A stretch of DNA of 64,000 bases from an uncultured Armatimonadota bacterium (GTDB taxonomy: Bacteria > Armatimonadota > Fimbriimonadia > Fimbriimonadales > Fimbriimonadaceae), in assembly GCA_903833215.1 (NCBI GenBank), contig CAILEM010000060.1, positions 1-64,000 on the forward strand, read 5' to 3'. A model generated the notes under the pieces. That model ran no database searches. It had not been told where the DNA came from and worked only from the letters and a program-made list of their open reading frames with translations. Numbering within the stretch: the first letter of the stretch is position 1; every line of letters begins with the position of its first letter. The translations under genes were made by a program, and so were the position numbers. Of the stretch, positions 8,619-17,623 are shown piece by piece.

Positions 8619-11564
8619 ATGTGCCAGCAACGCAGCTTTCATAAACTTATCAACCTAAAATTACTGCTCACAATCTCCATCTGCCTGTTTTCTCTGGCAG
8701 CAAGAGCTCAACTCAGCGCGGTGGAATGGCCAAAATCCCGCGCGACTTACGGAAACACTGCGGTTGGCAACGGCGCAGGAACTGTTGGACTATTGAAATG
8801 GACCTCCCAGGCCCTCGCTAAACAAGGGTTGACCGCCCCCGCTGTTGTCACCGACGTGTTTGGCAAGCCGCAACTCGTCGTTGGTGACAAGTCCGGCACC
8901 GTATATTATCTCGATGCTGACACGGGTAACCAAATGTGGACGGGTCAAGTGCCTCAAGCCATACTTGGGGGCGGAATTCAGGCGACGCCGGTCCAGATGA
9001 CCCATGGGGGCATCTTGGTCGAGACGAATGCCGGAGTTGCGACCTTTGATGCGATCGGCAACCTTCTAGCTTCGGCGCCGTTTGATATCAGCAGTCAGTG
9101 TCCGCCAGCGGTAACGACCAACGGTTCAGTTCTTATTCCTGGATACATCGGTTTGACTGCCATTGACCCGGTTACGTTGGCGGTCCAATGGGTTTCCACA
9201 ATTGGTGGAGTGAACTTTTCGCCAGCGATAGATGCCACCAACGGGGATATTTATGCCTGCACTGGCAGCTCGCTTTACTGTCTCGATAAAACTGGAAAGT
9301 TTGTTTGGACGACTTCGATAGATGCTGGCACGATTTCATTTGCTCCGATCCTCACACCAAACCGCATCGTTCTATGCAACGGGGTTGACATCATTGCGGT
9401 GGACAAAACGACCCATCAAATAACAAGCGATTTTTCGATTTCAAAGCAACTCAATACTCCAACCCAGGTTGCAAAGCCTTTGGCGGTAAGTCCCGACGGA
9501 AAGACAGCCTATCTCGATTTGCAGGGAATTCTTCTCGCAATCGACTTAGAGACAGGCACGCTTGCTTGGAAGTCTCCGGTTCTAACGAACAGAAATAACG
9601 CAGGAATGGTCATTGTCGGCGCAGACGGCACCATTTATGATGGCCTAGATGATCCTTCCCTCGTAGCATTCAGCCCAACAGGATCTCAGCTCTGGTCAAT
9701 AAAGGGACTTTATGAAGGTGGCGAGACAACTGCGGATCTCTCAATGGGTTCTGATGGAAAGATCTATCTAGTCACGTATAGCGTATACGGCAATGGGACA
9801 CCCGTTCGAGCAATTTGGGGAGGCAACTATACTTCACTCAAATTTAGTCCGAACCCGGTCGTGGGAGGAAACTCTACTACGGCCACCATTACTTTGACCA
9901 ATCCGGCACCTGCTGGAGGTCTCACGTTCGCTTTTCCTGCCCCTCAAGGACCCATCACCTCTTACAACCCAAACACAGTCACCATCGAGGCTGGAGCTTT
10001 GACCGCAACTTCGACTGTATCGACTGCCCCCGTTGCCACCGATCAAAATATGACCCTAACTGCCACGTGCACGACTAAGGGCTCGCCTATCGTTTCAGTC
10101 TCAGGGTCTTTGGGTGTCCTCGCGCCAAGCGTTGCGTCCGTAAACATCTATGACCCGACTGCAAATTTGAAGTTTGTCGGCGGAGCCGTATTGAATGGAA
10201 CAGTCTATCTCAACGGCAAAGCTCCGGCAAATGGAACGAAAATCACGGTTACCGTCGATAATTTGACGGGCGCTGGACCGGCAAGTCAGACAATAACAGT
10301 GGCCGCGAACCAGCTGTCGGGTACGTTCAACCTCCAGTCAAACATCGTCACCACGGAACAGACTGTAAAGGTCACAGTCACGGCACCCAATGGAAGTTCT
10401 GTGACCAAGGTCGTTAAAATTGAGCCGATCCAGCTGTCAGCGATGAGCGTTCCCTCGCCTCTCGGTAGCGGTGCAAGCGGCAATGCGTATGTATACATAA
10501 ATGCGCAAGTACCGGCAGGGCAGGATTGGACCATCCCCATCACTGCGACAAGCAACGGTTCAGCAATCAAAATGAAAGGCACTCCTGTGGTCATTCACGG
10601 GGGAAGTAGTTCAGGCTCCTTCGTCATCGTCGCAAACGCGGTTTCGAAACCGACCAACGTCACGTTGTCAGCATCCTACAAGGAAGTTACGGTAACGGGG
10701 TCAACAACCATCGTACCGTTGCAGCTCAAATCCATCTCGGTGAACCCGTCATCGGTTAACGGCTATGCTTCAGCGAAAGGCATCGTTACTCTGAACGGCC
10801 AAGCTCCACTTGGTGGATTCACAGTAACACTGTCAAGCAGCAATAAGGGCGCCGCCGCAGTTCCGGCATCTGTTCACGTGAACACTGGCAATTCATCGGC
10901 GGAGTTCAAGATAACAACCGTTGGTGTTGCGACTGACACGTTGGTTACCTTTACTGGGTCGGGGAACGGATCAGCGACAGGAAATCTCACGGTCTTAGCC
11001 CCCACATTAACGTCCCTAAAGGTAATTTCATCCTTCGTAACCGGTGGGATAAGTACGACCGGCAAAGTGACTCTTAGCGCCACAGCTCCAGCCGCTGGGT
11101 TCAAAGTGACACTGTCCAGCAGCAAAAAGACCGCCGCCACAGTTCCAGCATCAGTTACCGTGCTCGCTGCCAATTCAACGGCAGTGTTCACGATAGCGAC
11201 CATTGCTGTTGCGACCGACACATCGGTTACCATTTCCGGGTCGGGCAACGGATCAACGACAGGAACTTTCACGGTGTTAGCCCCCGTGTTGAAATCCGTC
11301 AGCCTGGCTCCATCCTCGGTAACGGGTGGGTCAAACACGGCTGGTACGGTGACTCTTAACGGCCCTGCGCCGATCGGTGGGATAAAGGTAGCCCTCCAAT
11401 CTAGTGACCCTTCCGTAGCCGTTCCACTCAGCGTGACGATCAATGGGAACACAAAGTCCGCAACCTTCAAGGTGACCACAACGAAAGGGTCGCCGAAGAA
11501 GACAGTAACTATCACCGCGACCCTAAATGGAGTCCCCAGGTCTGCACTGCTGACGATCAAATAG
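8619..11564 (+). CDS. Exported beta-propeller protein with tandem Ig-like domains
   Basis: A 981-residue protein with a signal peptide (about 1-31, cleavage after ARA). Residues about 60-400 form a PQQ-type propeller: repeats of GTVYYLDADTGNQMW, GDIYACTGSSLYCLD and KTAYLDLQGILLAIDLETG are the classic W- or D-ended PQQ blades. After that come multiple Ig-like modules sharing GGxSTTGxVTLxxxAPxGG followed by VTLSSSxxxxAxVPASVxV. The last three modules are near-identical tandem repeats of about 93 residues. Likely an exported, surface-held adhesive or scaffold protein. There is no catalytic signature, and the PQQ-type blades do not by themselves show quinoprotein enzyme activity. Confidence 0.88.
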   Translation: MCQQRSFHKLINLKLLLTISICLFSLAARAQLSAVEWPKSRATYGNTAVGNGAGTVGLLKWTSQALAKQGLTAPAVVTDVFGKPQLVVGDKSGTVYYLDADTGNQMWTGQVPQAILGGGIQATPVQMTHGGILVETNAGVATFDAIGNLLASAPFDISSQCPPAVTTNGSVLIPGYIGLTAIDPVTLAVQWVSTIGGVNFSPAIDATNGDIYACTGSSLYCLDKTGKFVWTTSIDAGTISFAPILTPNRIVLCNGVDIIAVDKTTHQITSDFSISKQLNTPTQVAKPLAVSPDGKTAYLDLQGILLAIDLETGTLAWKSPVLTNRNNAGMVIVGADGTIYDGLDDPSLVAFSPTGSQLWSIKGLYEGGETTADLSMGSDGKIYLVTYSVYGNGTPVRAIWGGNYTSLKFSPNPVVGGNSTTATITLTNPAPAGGLTFAFPAPQGPITSYNPNTVTIEAGALTATSTVSTAPVATDQNMTLTATCTTKGSPIVSVSGSLGVLAPSVASVNIYDPTANLKFVGGAVLNGTVYLNGKAPANGTKITVTVDNLTGAGPASQTITVAANQLSGTFNLQSNIVTTEQTVKVTVTAPNGSSVTKVVKIEPIQLSAMSVPSPLGSGASGNAYVYINAQVPAGQDWTIPITATSNGSAIKMKGTPVVIHGGSSSGSFVIVANAVSKPTNVTLSASYKEVTVTGSTTIVPLQLKSISVNPSSVNGYASAKGIVTLNGQAPLGGFTVTLSSSNKGAAAVPASVHVNTGNSSAEFKITTVGVATDTLVTFTGSGNGSATGNLTVLAPTLTSLKVISSFVTGGISTTGKVTLSATAPAAGFKVTLSSSKKTAATVPASVTVLAANSTAVFTIATIAVATDTSVTISGSGNGSTTGTFTVLAPVLKSVSLAPSSVTGGSNTAGTVTLNGPAPIGGIKVALQSSDPSVAVPLSVTINGNTKSATFKVTTTKGSPKKTVTITATLNGVPRSALLTIK
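10726..11560 (+). repeat. Three tandem Ig-like domain repeats
   Basis: Units begin near 10726, 11006 and 11288 and are each about 280 bp, encoding the same domain plan (PSSVTGG, GTVTLNGPAPIGG, VTLSSS, VPASV, ATDTSVTISGSGNGS). DNA similarity between units 1 and 2 is visible by eye in the GCGACYGACACRTYGGTTACC and GGGTCGGGSAACGGATCA blocks, so the array is a recent amplification. Confidence 0.75.
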
Positions 11565-11570
11565 CAGCCT

Positions 11571-11607
11571 TTTCTTCCCGAGAGCCCATTGAGCTCTCGG
11601 GAAGAAA
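11571..11607. terminator. Strong perfect hairpin, bidirectional terminator
   Basis: TTTCTTCCCGAGAGC and GCTCTCGGGAAGAAA form a perfect 15-bp stem with a 7-nt loop just after the stop of the plus-strand gene. Each strand ends in a short A/T run, so it can act in both directions. Confidence 0.8.
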
Positions 11608-11914
11608 CAACGTAATCAAGTCTCAATGATGCGAGGCTTGCTTGCCGCAAGGTCAACGCCACGGAATCGCCATAAGGTGGCCCCATCAGGATCTCGCGGA
11701 TAGATGAATATCCAGTCCCAGGGCGATGGATGATGGGTGCAGGCAGGTCTTCGGTAACTACACGAATTGGAGAGGATCCGAAAGCTCCTCTCTCATTAAT
11801 CCTGATCAACCGCGCACTTTCGCATGTGACGACCACTAGGCAGTTCATTTCTGTGGAGCACTCTTCTCACGCAGATGAACGACTTAAGAGGGAGCGCGCA
11901 GGGCAAAGTCGGCA
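11608..11914. other. Intergenic region between convergent genes
   Basis: No gene is supported. A second hairpin, GAGAGGA / TCCTCTC at 11770-11792 followed on the plus strand by ATTAAT, could serve as an additional terminator. The long frame on the minus strand through this region is a by-product of the neighbouring repeat gene. Confidence 0.4.
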
Positions 11915-13783
11915 CTATACTCGAGAGCCGACGATCGTCCAGGTGTTCGTGACTCCGTCAATCCGCATGTAGGTTCCTTCCCCTTTCACCGACGTAACCG
12001 ACTTCAACGACAACCTTCCCGAGTAGGAGGTGGCGATTGAGAAGCCATTGGCAAAGTGGGTTGTCGAAATGATCCGAATCGTGCCGTCGGCAAAGACACC
12101 TCCGGTCACAACGGTGTTTCCTGTGCCGGTTCCGGAAATGGAACCGTGTTCGTTGACCGTAAACCACAGGCTTCCGCCGATTGAACTCAAATTGTAGGTT
12201 CCTGCATACACCAGGCCAGCGTATGCTTTGCCTGCCGAGGTCCAAGTGTGTTCGGGGCCGTTATGCGTACCACTGCCAGTCGTCCCGCCAAGCACGGCGA
12301 GAACTGTCCCCGTCAACTGGAGAGTCTGGAAAATCGTGCTGTTCACCGACGTCACCGTGACATTCAACGTACCGGAGGCTGATACAGTCCCACTCAGCAG
12401 GCACGGCGTGACCCCTAAAATGGATCCTCCCGTGACTATCCCATTGTCCGATACGGCGATCTCCACGTTGGCTCTGCCAGGGCCAAATGTGATTTTGTGA
12501 ACGCCGGCATAAGACTTGGAGAGGGCGAATACGTAACCGCTGGTGAGAAAAATGACAAGTTGACCAGAAGGTGTTAGGGCCGCATAAGCCTCGCTCGTAA
12601 AGCTCGAATAGCCCGGGGCAGTACTCGTGAACGTCAGGCTCCCTACTCCGTCGGAATCCAACGTGCCGTCGTAGCTACCCGATGTGGAATCGGACAGCGG
12701 CGCTGCAGTTCCGGTGGCCAAACCCGCAGAACTGATGCTGAAGCTTGGAAGGAACGGACCGGTGCCATAGGCGCTAACCATGCTGCCCGTGTAGTCCCCT
12801 ACATACGGCGATACATGGCCGCTTGGGACAAGGGTGATATAGAGGAAATCCGAACTGTCCCTTATATTCACTGCCTGCATGACGAGTTCACCGCTGGAGT
12901 TGAATCCCCAAACTCCCACATAAGCTCGAATGGTGCGGGGCCCCGTCGTAGTGATCGTCAACTGACCGTCGCTCTTCGCAGATCCGCTAAGTTTCGCTTG
13001 TGCCGCATTTGTCTTGGGACCATATCCGGTCAAGGCTCCGGTGATCACTCCGGTGGTCGAGATCTTCATTCCCATCGGCCCAAGATTGAACGCGGAACTA
13101 TCGAAATCTCCGTTGAAGAATGATCCTGAATAGGGGCCCGCCAGCGCCTGCTGGGGTTGAAGTACTAGGCTCTTTGCAACGGATTTTGTCCGATATTTTG
13201 CCGTGATCTTGGCCGTCGTCGGGGAGGCGACGGGCCGGGTGGAAACCCAAAAACTGGCGGTAGTGGCACCACCCAAAACCGTAACTCTCGCCGGCACCGA
13301 TGCGGATGGTGAACTGCTGCTCAGGATAATCGGGCATCCCCCTTCCGGAGCTGCTGAGGCGATTGTTACCGTCCCCATTACAGCGGAGGCACCCGTCGCA
13401 GAATTCGCTCCGAGAGTTAAGCCCGCTAATGTCGGAGGTTCCAAGGTCATGGAGGCCGTCTTGGTGCTCTTTTCAAGTTTCGCCATGAAACTTGTAGTTA
13501 TGACGTCCCCGACTGGGGATGTCGACACTGGGAACGTGGCCGCAGTTGCGCCAGATGGTACGGTAACCGACTTTGGCACCGTCGCTGCTGAGTAGTACCA
13601 GAACAGCTTAACGAGGACCCCGGATGGTCCAGCGTTGGCCGACAACGTGACCGTTCCCGTCGCGCTCTGTCCACCCACCACGTCGGTCGGAGATACTGTC
13701 AACTTCGTAATCGTCTGAGCCGCAGCAAAGGCGGTTGCGAGGACGGCAAGCACACACAACGTACATCGTCGCATCCACTGCAC
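11915..13783 (-). CDS. Exported Ig-like repeat protein with beta-rich C-terminus
   Basis: A 622-residue protein with a signal peptide (about 1-23, ending AFAAAQ). Two Ig-like modules (about 24-215; SPTDVVGGQSATGTVTLSAN and GANSATGASAVMGTVTI) are of the same type as those in the convergent 981-residue protein. The remainder (about 216-622) contains repeated short beta motifs of the form GxYxGxxxxxxG and TGxVTxG (AGPYSGSFFNGDF, VGDYTGSMVSAYG, AGVYAGTYNLSSIGG), suggesting a beta-solenoid or lipoprotein-like barrel of weakly related blades. Function unknown. Confidence 0.85.
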   Translation of the reverse strand: MQWMRRCTLCVLAVLATAFAAAQTITKLTVSPTDVVGGQSATGTVTLSANAGPSGVLVKLFWYYSAATVPKSVTVPSGATAATFPVSTSPVGDVITTSFMAKLEKSTKTASMTLEPPTLAGLTLGANSATGASAVMGTVTIASAAPEGGCPIILSSSSPSASVPARVTVLGGATTASFWVSTRPVASPTTAKITAKYRTKSVAKSLVLQPQQALAGPYSGSFFNGDFDSSAFNLGPMGMKISTTGVITGALTGYGPKTNAAQAKLSGSAKSDGQLTITTTGPRTIRAYVGVWGFNSSGELVMQAVNIRDSSDFLYITLVPSGHVSPYVGDYTGSMVSAYGTGPFLPSFSISSAGLATGTAAPLSDSTSGSYDGTLDSDGVGSLTFTSTAPGYSSFTSEAYAALTPSGQLVIFLTSGYVFALSKSYAGVHKITFGPGRANVEIAVSDNGIVTGGSILGVTPCLLSGTVSASGTLNVTVTSVNSTIFQTLQLTGTVLAVLGGTTGSGTHNGPEHTWTSAGKAYAGLVYAGTYNLSSIGGSLWFTVNEHGSISGTGTGNTVVTGGVFADGTIRIISTTHFANGFSIATSYSGRLSLKSVTSVKGEGTYMRIDGVTNTWTIVGSRV

Positions 13784-13831
13784 ACACTGATTCTAGCAGG
13801 GACTATCGCCACTCCCAGATCCATGGCTCCC

Positions 13832-14524
13832 TCAAAAGTCATGGATCAGCGGGAGATTCAGCGAAAGCGCCTGCTGAACTAATCTCGCGTAGATCGTAGT
13901 GCCGTAAAGGGCCGCCTCGGCAAACGTCGCATTTTCGTCAACCTGATCCAAATCGGTTTGGATGAGCATGTTTCGGTCAAGTGAGCTGTGGTCGCAAATA
14001 GCCGCCAAAGCACGATCTAGCAGATCGAGTGGGGCAACTCCATAGTCTCCTAAACTGAATACGTAAGAGAAGGTGCCGGGCAGAAAGAACCGGGTTGACA
14101 TGATTGCGACCACCGGAGAGCCTTCTTTTTCTACCTCCACCATAAACGCAGGATCTTCAGATAGCTCCGGCATCGACAACGCCTTGGCAGGAGGTGTCAA
14201 TTCGGGGTTTCGCGCATAAGCATATTGGGCAACGAAGGCGACGAGGCCCTCCCACCCCGGTCGATCTGTAACGTACTCCCGATCCGGCGAGTCATCCCAA
14301 ATGGGATCGCTAAAGCCAGCCAGTATGAGCCTATTCCGGATTCCCTCGCGCAAGACGCGATACACCTCTTCACGTTTTGGTTCAAAGAGCCGACTCAGCA
14401 GGGACTTTTTCGGCCCGATTTTCACAAAGGTCAATCCCTCTTGCTCAGCTATCTGCTGAGCAATGCTCTTCCAATCACCGGCAATATATCGTGAGAGGGG
14501 TCCGACATATATATCAAAAGCCAT
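13832..14524 (-). CDS. Hypothetical cytoplasmic protein beginning FDIYVGPLSRY
   Basis: From the ATG at 14524 the product is 230 residues. Earlier in-frame codons exist, but MAFDIYVGPLSRYIAGDW is the natural start: conserved proteins with this opening are known as uncharacterised families. No signal peptide or membrane segment is present. It is acidic, with Asp/Glu-rich loops and a C-terminal helical region ending near HDF. It looks like the small cytoplasmic immunity-type or SMI1-like proteins in size and composition, but I cannot assign a family. Confidence 0.75.
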   Translation of the reverse strand: MAFDIYVGPLSRYIAGDWKSIAQQIAEQEGLTFVKIGPKKSLLSRLFEPKREEVYRVLREGIRNRLILAGFSDPIWDDSPDREYVTDRPGWEGLVAFVAQYAYARNPELTPPAKALSMPELSEDPAFMVEVEKEGSPVVAIMSTRFFLPGTFSYVFSLGDYGVAPLDLLDRALAAICDHSSLDRNMLIQTDLDQVDENATFAEAALYGTTIYARLVQQALSLNLPLIHDF

Positions 14525-14829
14525 AAAACTGTATACCACGGTTCTTGATACAGCCGTCGCGCGCTCCTTGGACAACCGGACGCCAGCCAAGCCTGTGGCT
14601 GGCTTTCTCATAAACGAGCTCGGATCCGTCTCAACTTTCCGCTGACGCGCAAGTTGGATGCAAAAGAGATCTGGAACCACAACCGGCTCAAACTCACGTG
14701 CCGAGCTATTCGGCGGATTTGGTTTCTACGTGCTTCTCCTATCATCGACCTCTCGCCAGAGCCCATAGAAGAAAATTAAGCCCAAAAGACCAAGCTCAAT
14801 CAGAGTTGCTCCAGAGGTATTCGACGAGT
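14525..14829 (-). other. Intergenic region upstream of the FDIYVGPL gene
   Basis: About 300 bp with no supported CDS. A minus-strand frame near 14740-14830 would encode a hydrophobic segment but has no standard start codon. The promoter of the gene that starts at 14524 must be here. Confidence 0.35.
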
Positions 14830-15336
14830 CTAGAACGAGAGGCCGAGACCAACAATCTGCTTCATGGGTAGATACATATGCAGAGGATTGTCGAGAAGAG
14901 CAACGAATCCGTATCGCTCGTAGAACGCCTTCGCTCCATCGTCAATGGCATCGACCTCAACTGCATGCACCGCAACGTCACGGTTGATCTCGCTGCACCG
15001 CCAAAGTGCGTGCATGAGAAGATACTCGCCGAGTCGGAGCCCTCTCCAGTTGAGATCCACTGCGAGGCGTCCCAGCAAGATAACCGGCATGGGCATGTTT
15101 GGAGGGAGCTTCTTCACATCCGGTAAGTGCTGAAATGAAACACGTCCAGAAGCCAAGGTGTAGTAGCCGATTACGGTTAATGAGCCCTCTTCGACTGCGA
15201 CAAAGGTGCGACCAATGTTTCGCTCATCGTTTTGAACAGCAAGTTGCTGAATGTAGCGATCAAGCGATTGCTCGCCGCATTTGAAGTGTTTCCTCTCGTG
15301 GGATCTCGTCAGACGTTCAATCCGAATCGGATTCAC
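14830..15336 (-). CDS. tacT: GNAT acetyltransferase toxin of a TacAT-type system
   Basis: A 168-residue GNAT-fold protein: beta strand TFVAVEEGSLTVIGYYTLASG, the acetyl-CoA loop in RLAVDLNWRGLRLGEYLLMHAL (Q/R-x-x-G-x-G/A variant), and the C-terminal YERYGFVALLDNPLHMYLPM. GNAT toxins of the TacT family acetylate the amino group of aminoacyl-tRNAs and so block translation. Its start codon overlaps the end of the DUF1778 antitoxin gene by 4 bp (ATGA). That gene order, antitoxin first, is typical. Assignment to the TA family is from fold plus neighbour. Confidence 0.87.
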   Translation of the reverse strand: MNPIRIERLTRSHERKHFKCGEQSLDRYIQQLAVQNDERNIGRTFVAVEEGSLTVIGYYTLASGRVSFQHLPDVKKLPPNMPMPVILLGRLAVDLNWRGLRLGEYLLMHALWRCSEINRDVAVHAVEVDAIDDGAKAFYERYGFVALLDNPLHMYLPMKQIVGLGLSF

Positions 15337-15629
15337 GGACGAATATTGCCCGCCTCGACGGCCCCGCGAAATCTCATTGCTGCAGCTTTCAATGTCTCGT
15401 TGGCATTGCCCGGCTCATCCAACAGCAAAAGGAATCGGTCCCGATCTCGGTCGGTCATGATGCGAGTCTCGAACGCCTCAACAACCTTCTCTGCCGCTGG
15501 CACGACTGTAGCTCGGAGGTATGAACTCACGTCCATTCCCATGATCGAGGCAGCGTGCTCGATTAGTTGCTTTATGTCAGGCGTCGCCCGAAAGTCGACC
15601 CGCTCGGTGTTTTGCGTTTGATTTCGCAT
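15333..15629 (-). CDS. tacA: DUF1778 antitoxin (TacA-like)
   Basis: A 98-residue ribbon-helix-helix antitoxin of the DUF1778/TacA family. It starts with the RHH DNA-binding strand RVDFRATPDIKQLIEHAASIMGMDVSSYLRATVV, and the C-terminal tail (about 65-98, FLLLLDEPGNANETLKAAAMRF) carries the neutralising segment that in the family wraps around the GNAT toxin. It overlaps the toxin gene by 4 bp and is transcribed first. Autoregulation is known for the family, but no clear palindrome is visible upstream. Confidence 0.87.
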   Translation of the reverse strand: MRNQTQNTERVDFRATPDIKQLIEHAASIMGMDVSSYLRATVVPAAEKVVEAFETRIMTDRDRDRFLLLLDEPGNANETLKAAAMRFRGAVEAGNIRP

Positions 15630-15725
15630 AATCAGAAGTTCCTACACCATTGTACGTCAAGTTGCCACACAATCTTGAGGTTTTCTGTCGTAAGCTACCA
15701 AACTGCTCGCCCCCTAAAGAAGCGC

Positions 15726-16463
15726 CTAAAAAGGCATTCCCCAGTTCAGCAGCGGGTTCTCGGGGAGTACGATCCACTCTGGGGGCCAGTGCTCGCCTGG
15801 AAAGACTTCGTACGGGGCCCTGAATTCTGGATTATTTGGCACCTGCGTCATGTCGCCATCGGAACGGGTCCAAACGTCTTTGCCATCCTTCCAGGAATAA
15901 TCCATCTGGGCCACTTCCTGGACATTCACTTTACTGACACTTCCCTCGATACGTAGCGCCAAATAGAGACCACGCCGCTCACTCGCTGGCTGTATGCTCT
16001 GGAAGCCCGGGCGCCCAGTCCATCCGACATCCAAGTGGTGCATACACCTAGCGAGGACCAACCCTGGCTCGGGAACCATGACTCGCGTCTGATCCAAGAC
16101 TGGAGAAAACGACTGGATCCACCTCGCCGTGAACCCTTCGTTGTTCTCGGGGCAGGTCATAACGGGATCACTGTGCGTGTAGCGCAACAGCGGCTTCAAC
16201 AGATCTCGGGTTGACTGCACCTTTCCTTTCGACCCGTCCCCCATCGTGTTCTGCCAGCTTAGGATCTCCCCTACTGGCAACATACCGTTCGAGTCATCCT
16301 GGTACATCTGAACTGCCAGGCCAAGTTGCCGAAGGTTGGATAGGCATTGGGTGCGACGGGCTTCGCGCTTAGCCCGGGCAAAAACGGGGAAGAGTAACGC
16401 GGCGAGGAGTGAGATGATTGCGGTGACGACAAGCAATTCGAGAAGCGAGAACCCCTTTTTCAC
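15726..16463 (-). CDS. Type II secretion/prepilin-type pseudopilin
   Basis: From the GTG at 16463 (GGAGA about 7 bp upstream) the product is 245 residues. It starts KKGFSLLELLVVTAIISLLAALLFPVFARAK, a class III signal sequence with cleavage before Phe and the conserved Glu at +5. Then comes a helix with CLSNLRQLGLAVQMYQDDSNGMLP, typical of DUF1559-like pseudopilins in Armatimonadota and Planctomycetota, and a globular C-terminal domain. Its GTG overlaps the stop codon of the upstream membrane protein gene. It is the last gene of a PadR-led operon, an unusual regulator for a pilin. Confidence 0.85.
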   Translation of the reverse strand: MKKGFSLLELLVVTAIISLLAALLFPVFARAKREARRTQCLSNLRQLGLAVQMYQDDSNGMLPVGEILSWQNTMGDGSKGKVQSTRDLLKPLLRYTHSDPVMTCPENNEGFTARWIQSFSPVLDQTRVMVPEPGLVLARCMHHLDVGWTGRPGFQSIQPASERRGLYLALRIEGSVSKVNVQEVAQMDYSWKDGKDVWTRSDGDMTQVPNNPEFRAPYEVFPGEHWPPEWIVLPENPLLNWGMPF

Positions 16464-17140
16464 TGGAGAATCTCCTTGGATGGAAATACGGGGTGATACA
16501 GCGGCCGATGACGGCGAAGCCACGCGGTCCCGACCAGCGCCAATGCCCCGACCGGAGCCCACCAGACGACAAACTGCACCGGAAACCCCGGACCATTATT
16601 GAATGGACTAAAGAGGATATTCGCCGCGACGGCATGACAAGTCAGCGGTAACGCGGCAAGACCGAGAGCACGAAGGTTGCCGGTCGGGACGCAGTAACCG
16701 ACGGCTATTCCTGCCATTATCGGGGCGATCATCGAGAGAAACCGGGCCACAGGCTCCTCAAGAATTGGATTCGACCACATGTTGGCAACTTCGATGGCAA
16801 GCAGCGAAAGCCCCGATGCGATTCCAAAGCACGCAAAGGACCACCAGACTGCAGAGGCCGACGAGCGACAAAAGGCGGACGGCTTTCGCCCCCGGCACCA
16901 CTCGTCCAGCATCGCCATCGCAGCCTTATCGGCTGGGCCGAATGCCTCGATCGCCATCGCAACCGAGACAGCTTCTGGATTGCCCGAGCTTCGAAACTCA
17001 TCGACAAGGCAATCGAGATGGAACAGGGAGTTGTTTCGAAATTCGGAAAGGCTCAACGCATCGAGCGTTCGCTCCAATGGTCCGGTCAGTCGGAAAACGA
17101 AATCGTCAATACTCTCTGCCCTCGGCTTAGCCTGGTTCAA
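16460..17140 (-). CDS. Membrane protein of PadR-linked type
   Basis: A 226-residue protein with a soluble N-terminal helical domain (about 1-85, resembling the permease-prefix or DUF1700-type domain; SIDDFVFRLTGPLERTL) followed by four hydrophobic segments (about 92-115, 125-150, 152-180, 184-205). These proteins are commonly encoded next to PadR repressors, which control them. It overlaps the PadR gene by 14 bp at one end and the pilin gene by 4 bp at the other, so all three form one transcript. Substrate or role unknown. Confidence 0.8.
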   Translation of the reverse strand: MNQAKPRAESIDDFVFRLTGPLERTLDALSLSEFRNNSLFHLDCLVDEFRSSGNPEAVSVAMAIEAFGPADKAAMAMLDEWCRGRKPSAFCRSSASAVWWSFACFGIASGLSLLAIEVANMWSNPILEEPVARFLSMIAPIMAGIAVGYCVPTGNLRALGLAALPLTCHAVAANILFSPFNNGPGFPVQFVVWWAPVGALALVGTAWLRRHRPLYHPVFPSKEILQ

Positions 17141-17480
17141 AGCTCACCCCCAAAATCGTATTGACTGACGCAGCAAACTGCTTCCACTCTCGTGTGCGCC
17201 TTGCCAGCTCGGCTTTGCCAGACGGAGTGATCACGTAGACCTTACGCGGCCGTTCCCTCTCCGGATGCTCCCATTCCCCGGTTACAAAGCCGTCGCGCTC
17301 AAGCCCATGCAGGACGGGATAGAGCGTTCCTTGCTTGAGTTGCAGAGGGCTATTCGCCGTCTCATTGATCCTCTTAGCAATGGCGTAGCCATGAGCCGGC
17401 CCCTCTTCTAGGACGGCGAGAACGAGAGATGGCGTGCTGCCGCGAAGGAGATCGCTTCCGATATCGGTGGGTGTTTCCAT
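17127..17480 (-). CDS. PadR-family transcriptional repressor
   Basis: A 117-residue winged-helix protein: SLVLAVLEEGPAHGYAIAKRINE, LKQGTLYPVLHGLERDGFVTGEW and RKVYVITPSGKAELARR give the complete PadR signature. Typically such proteins are small-molecule-responsive repressors of membrane genes, often their own operon. It leads an operon with the overlapping membrane protein and a pseudopilin. A consensus-like promoter lies directly upstream with an unusually short leader. Confidence 0.92.
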   Translation of the reverse strand: METPTDIGSDLLRGSTPSLVLAVLEEGPAHGYAIAKRINETANSPLQLKQGTLYPVLHGLERDGFVTGEWEHPERERPRKVYVITPSGKAELARRTREWKQFAASVNTILGVSFEPG

Positions 17481-17493
17481 AGCCTCGATAGAC

Positions 17494-17522
17494 AGTATAT
17501 ACGATCTGATAGACTATGCCAA
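17494..17522 (-). promoter_or_regulatory. Sigma70-like promoter of the PadR operon
   Basis: On the minus strand TTGGCA (17522-17517) is separated by 17 bp from TATACT (17499-17494). Transcription would start about 7-10 bp downstream, leaving a leader of only about 8 nt before the ATG at 17480. A perfect palindrome GTATATAC (17495-17502) overlaps the -10 and is a plausible PadR operator, with GATAGAC repeated on both sides. Confidence 0.65.
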
Positions 17523-17623
17523 CACGCAGATGATAATTCGAGAAATTCGAATTGTATTTGGGCCGAAGATCCAGCAGTATCCCTGCCGTTAACCTGTCCT
17601 TGAGCCAAGACTGCGACGAGGAG

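Noticed and set aside
10874-11848. 324-codon open frame on the minus strand across the Ig-like repeats
   Set aside because: It is antisense to a well-supported exported protein; its length follows from the repetitive, codon-biased plus strand.
14740-14829. Small hydrophobic protein on the minus strand
   Set aside because: The frame has no ATG, GTG or TTG start between the preceding stop and the hydrophobic segment.
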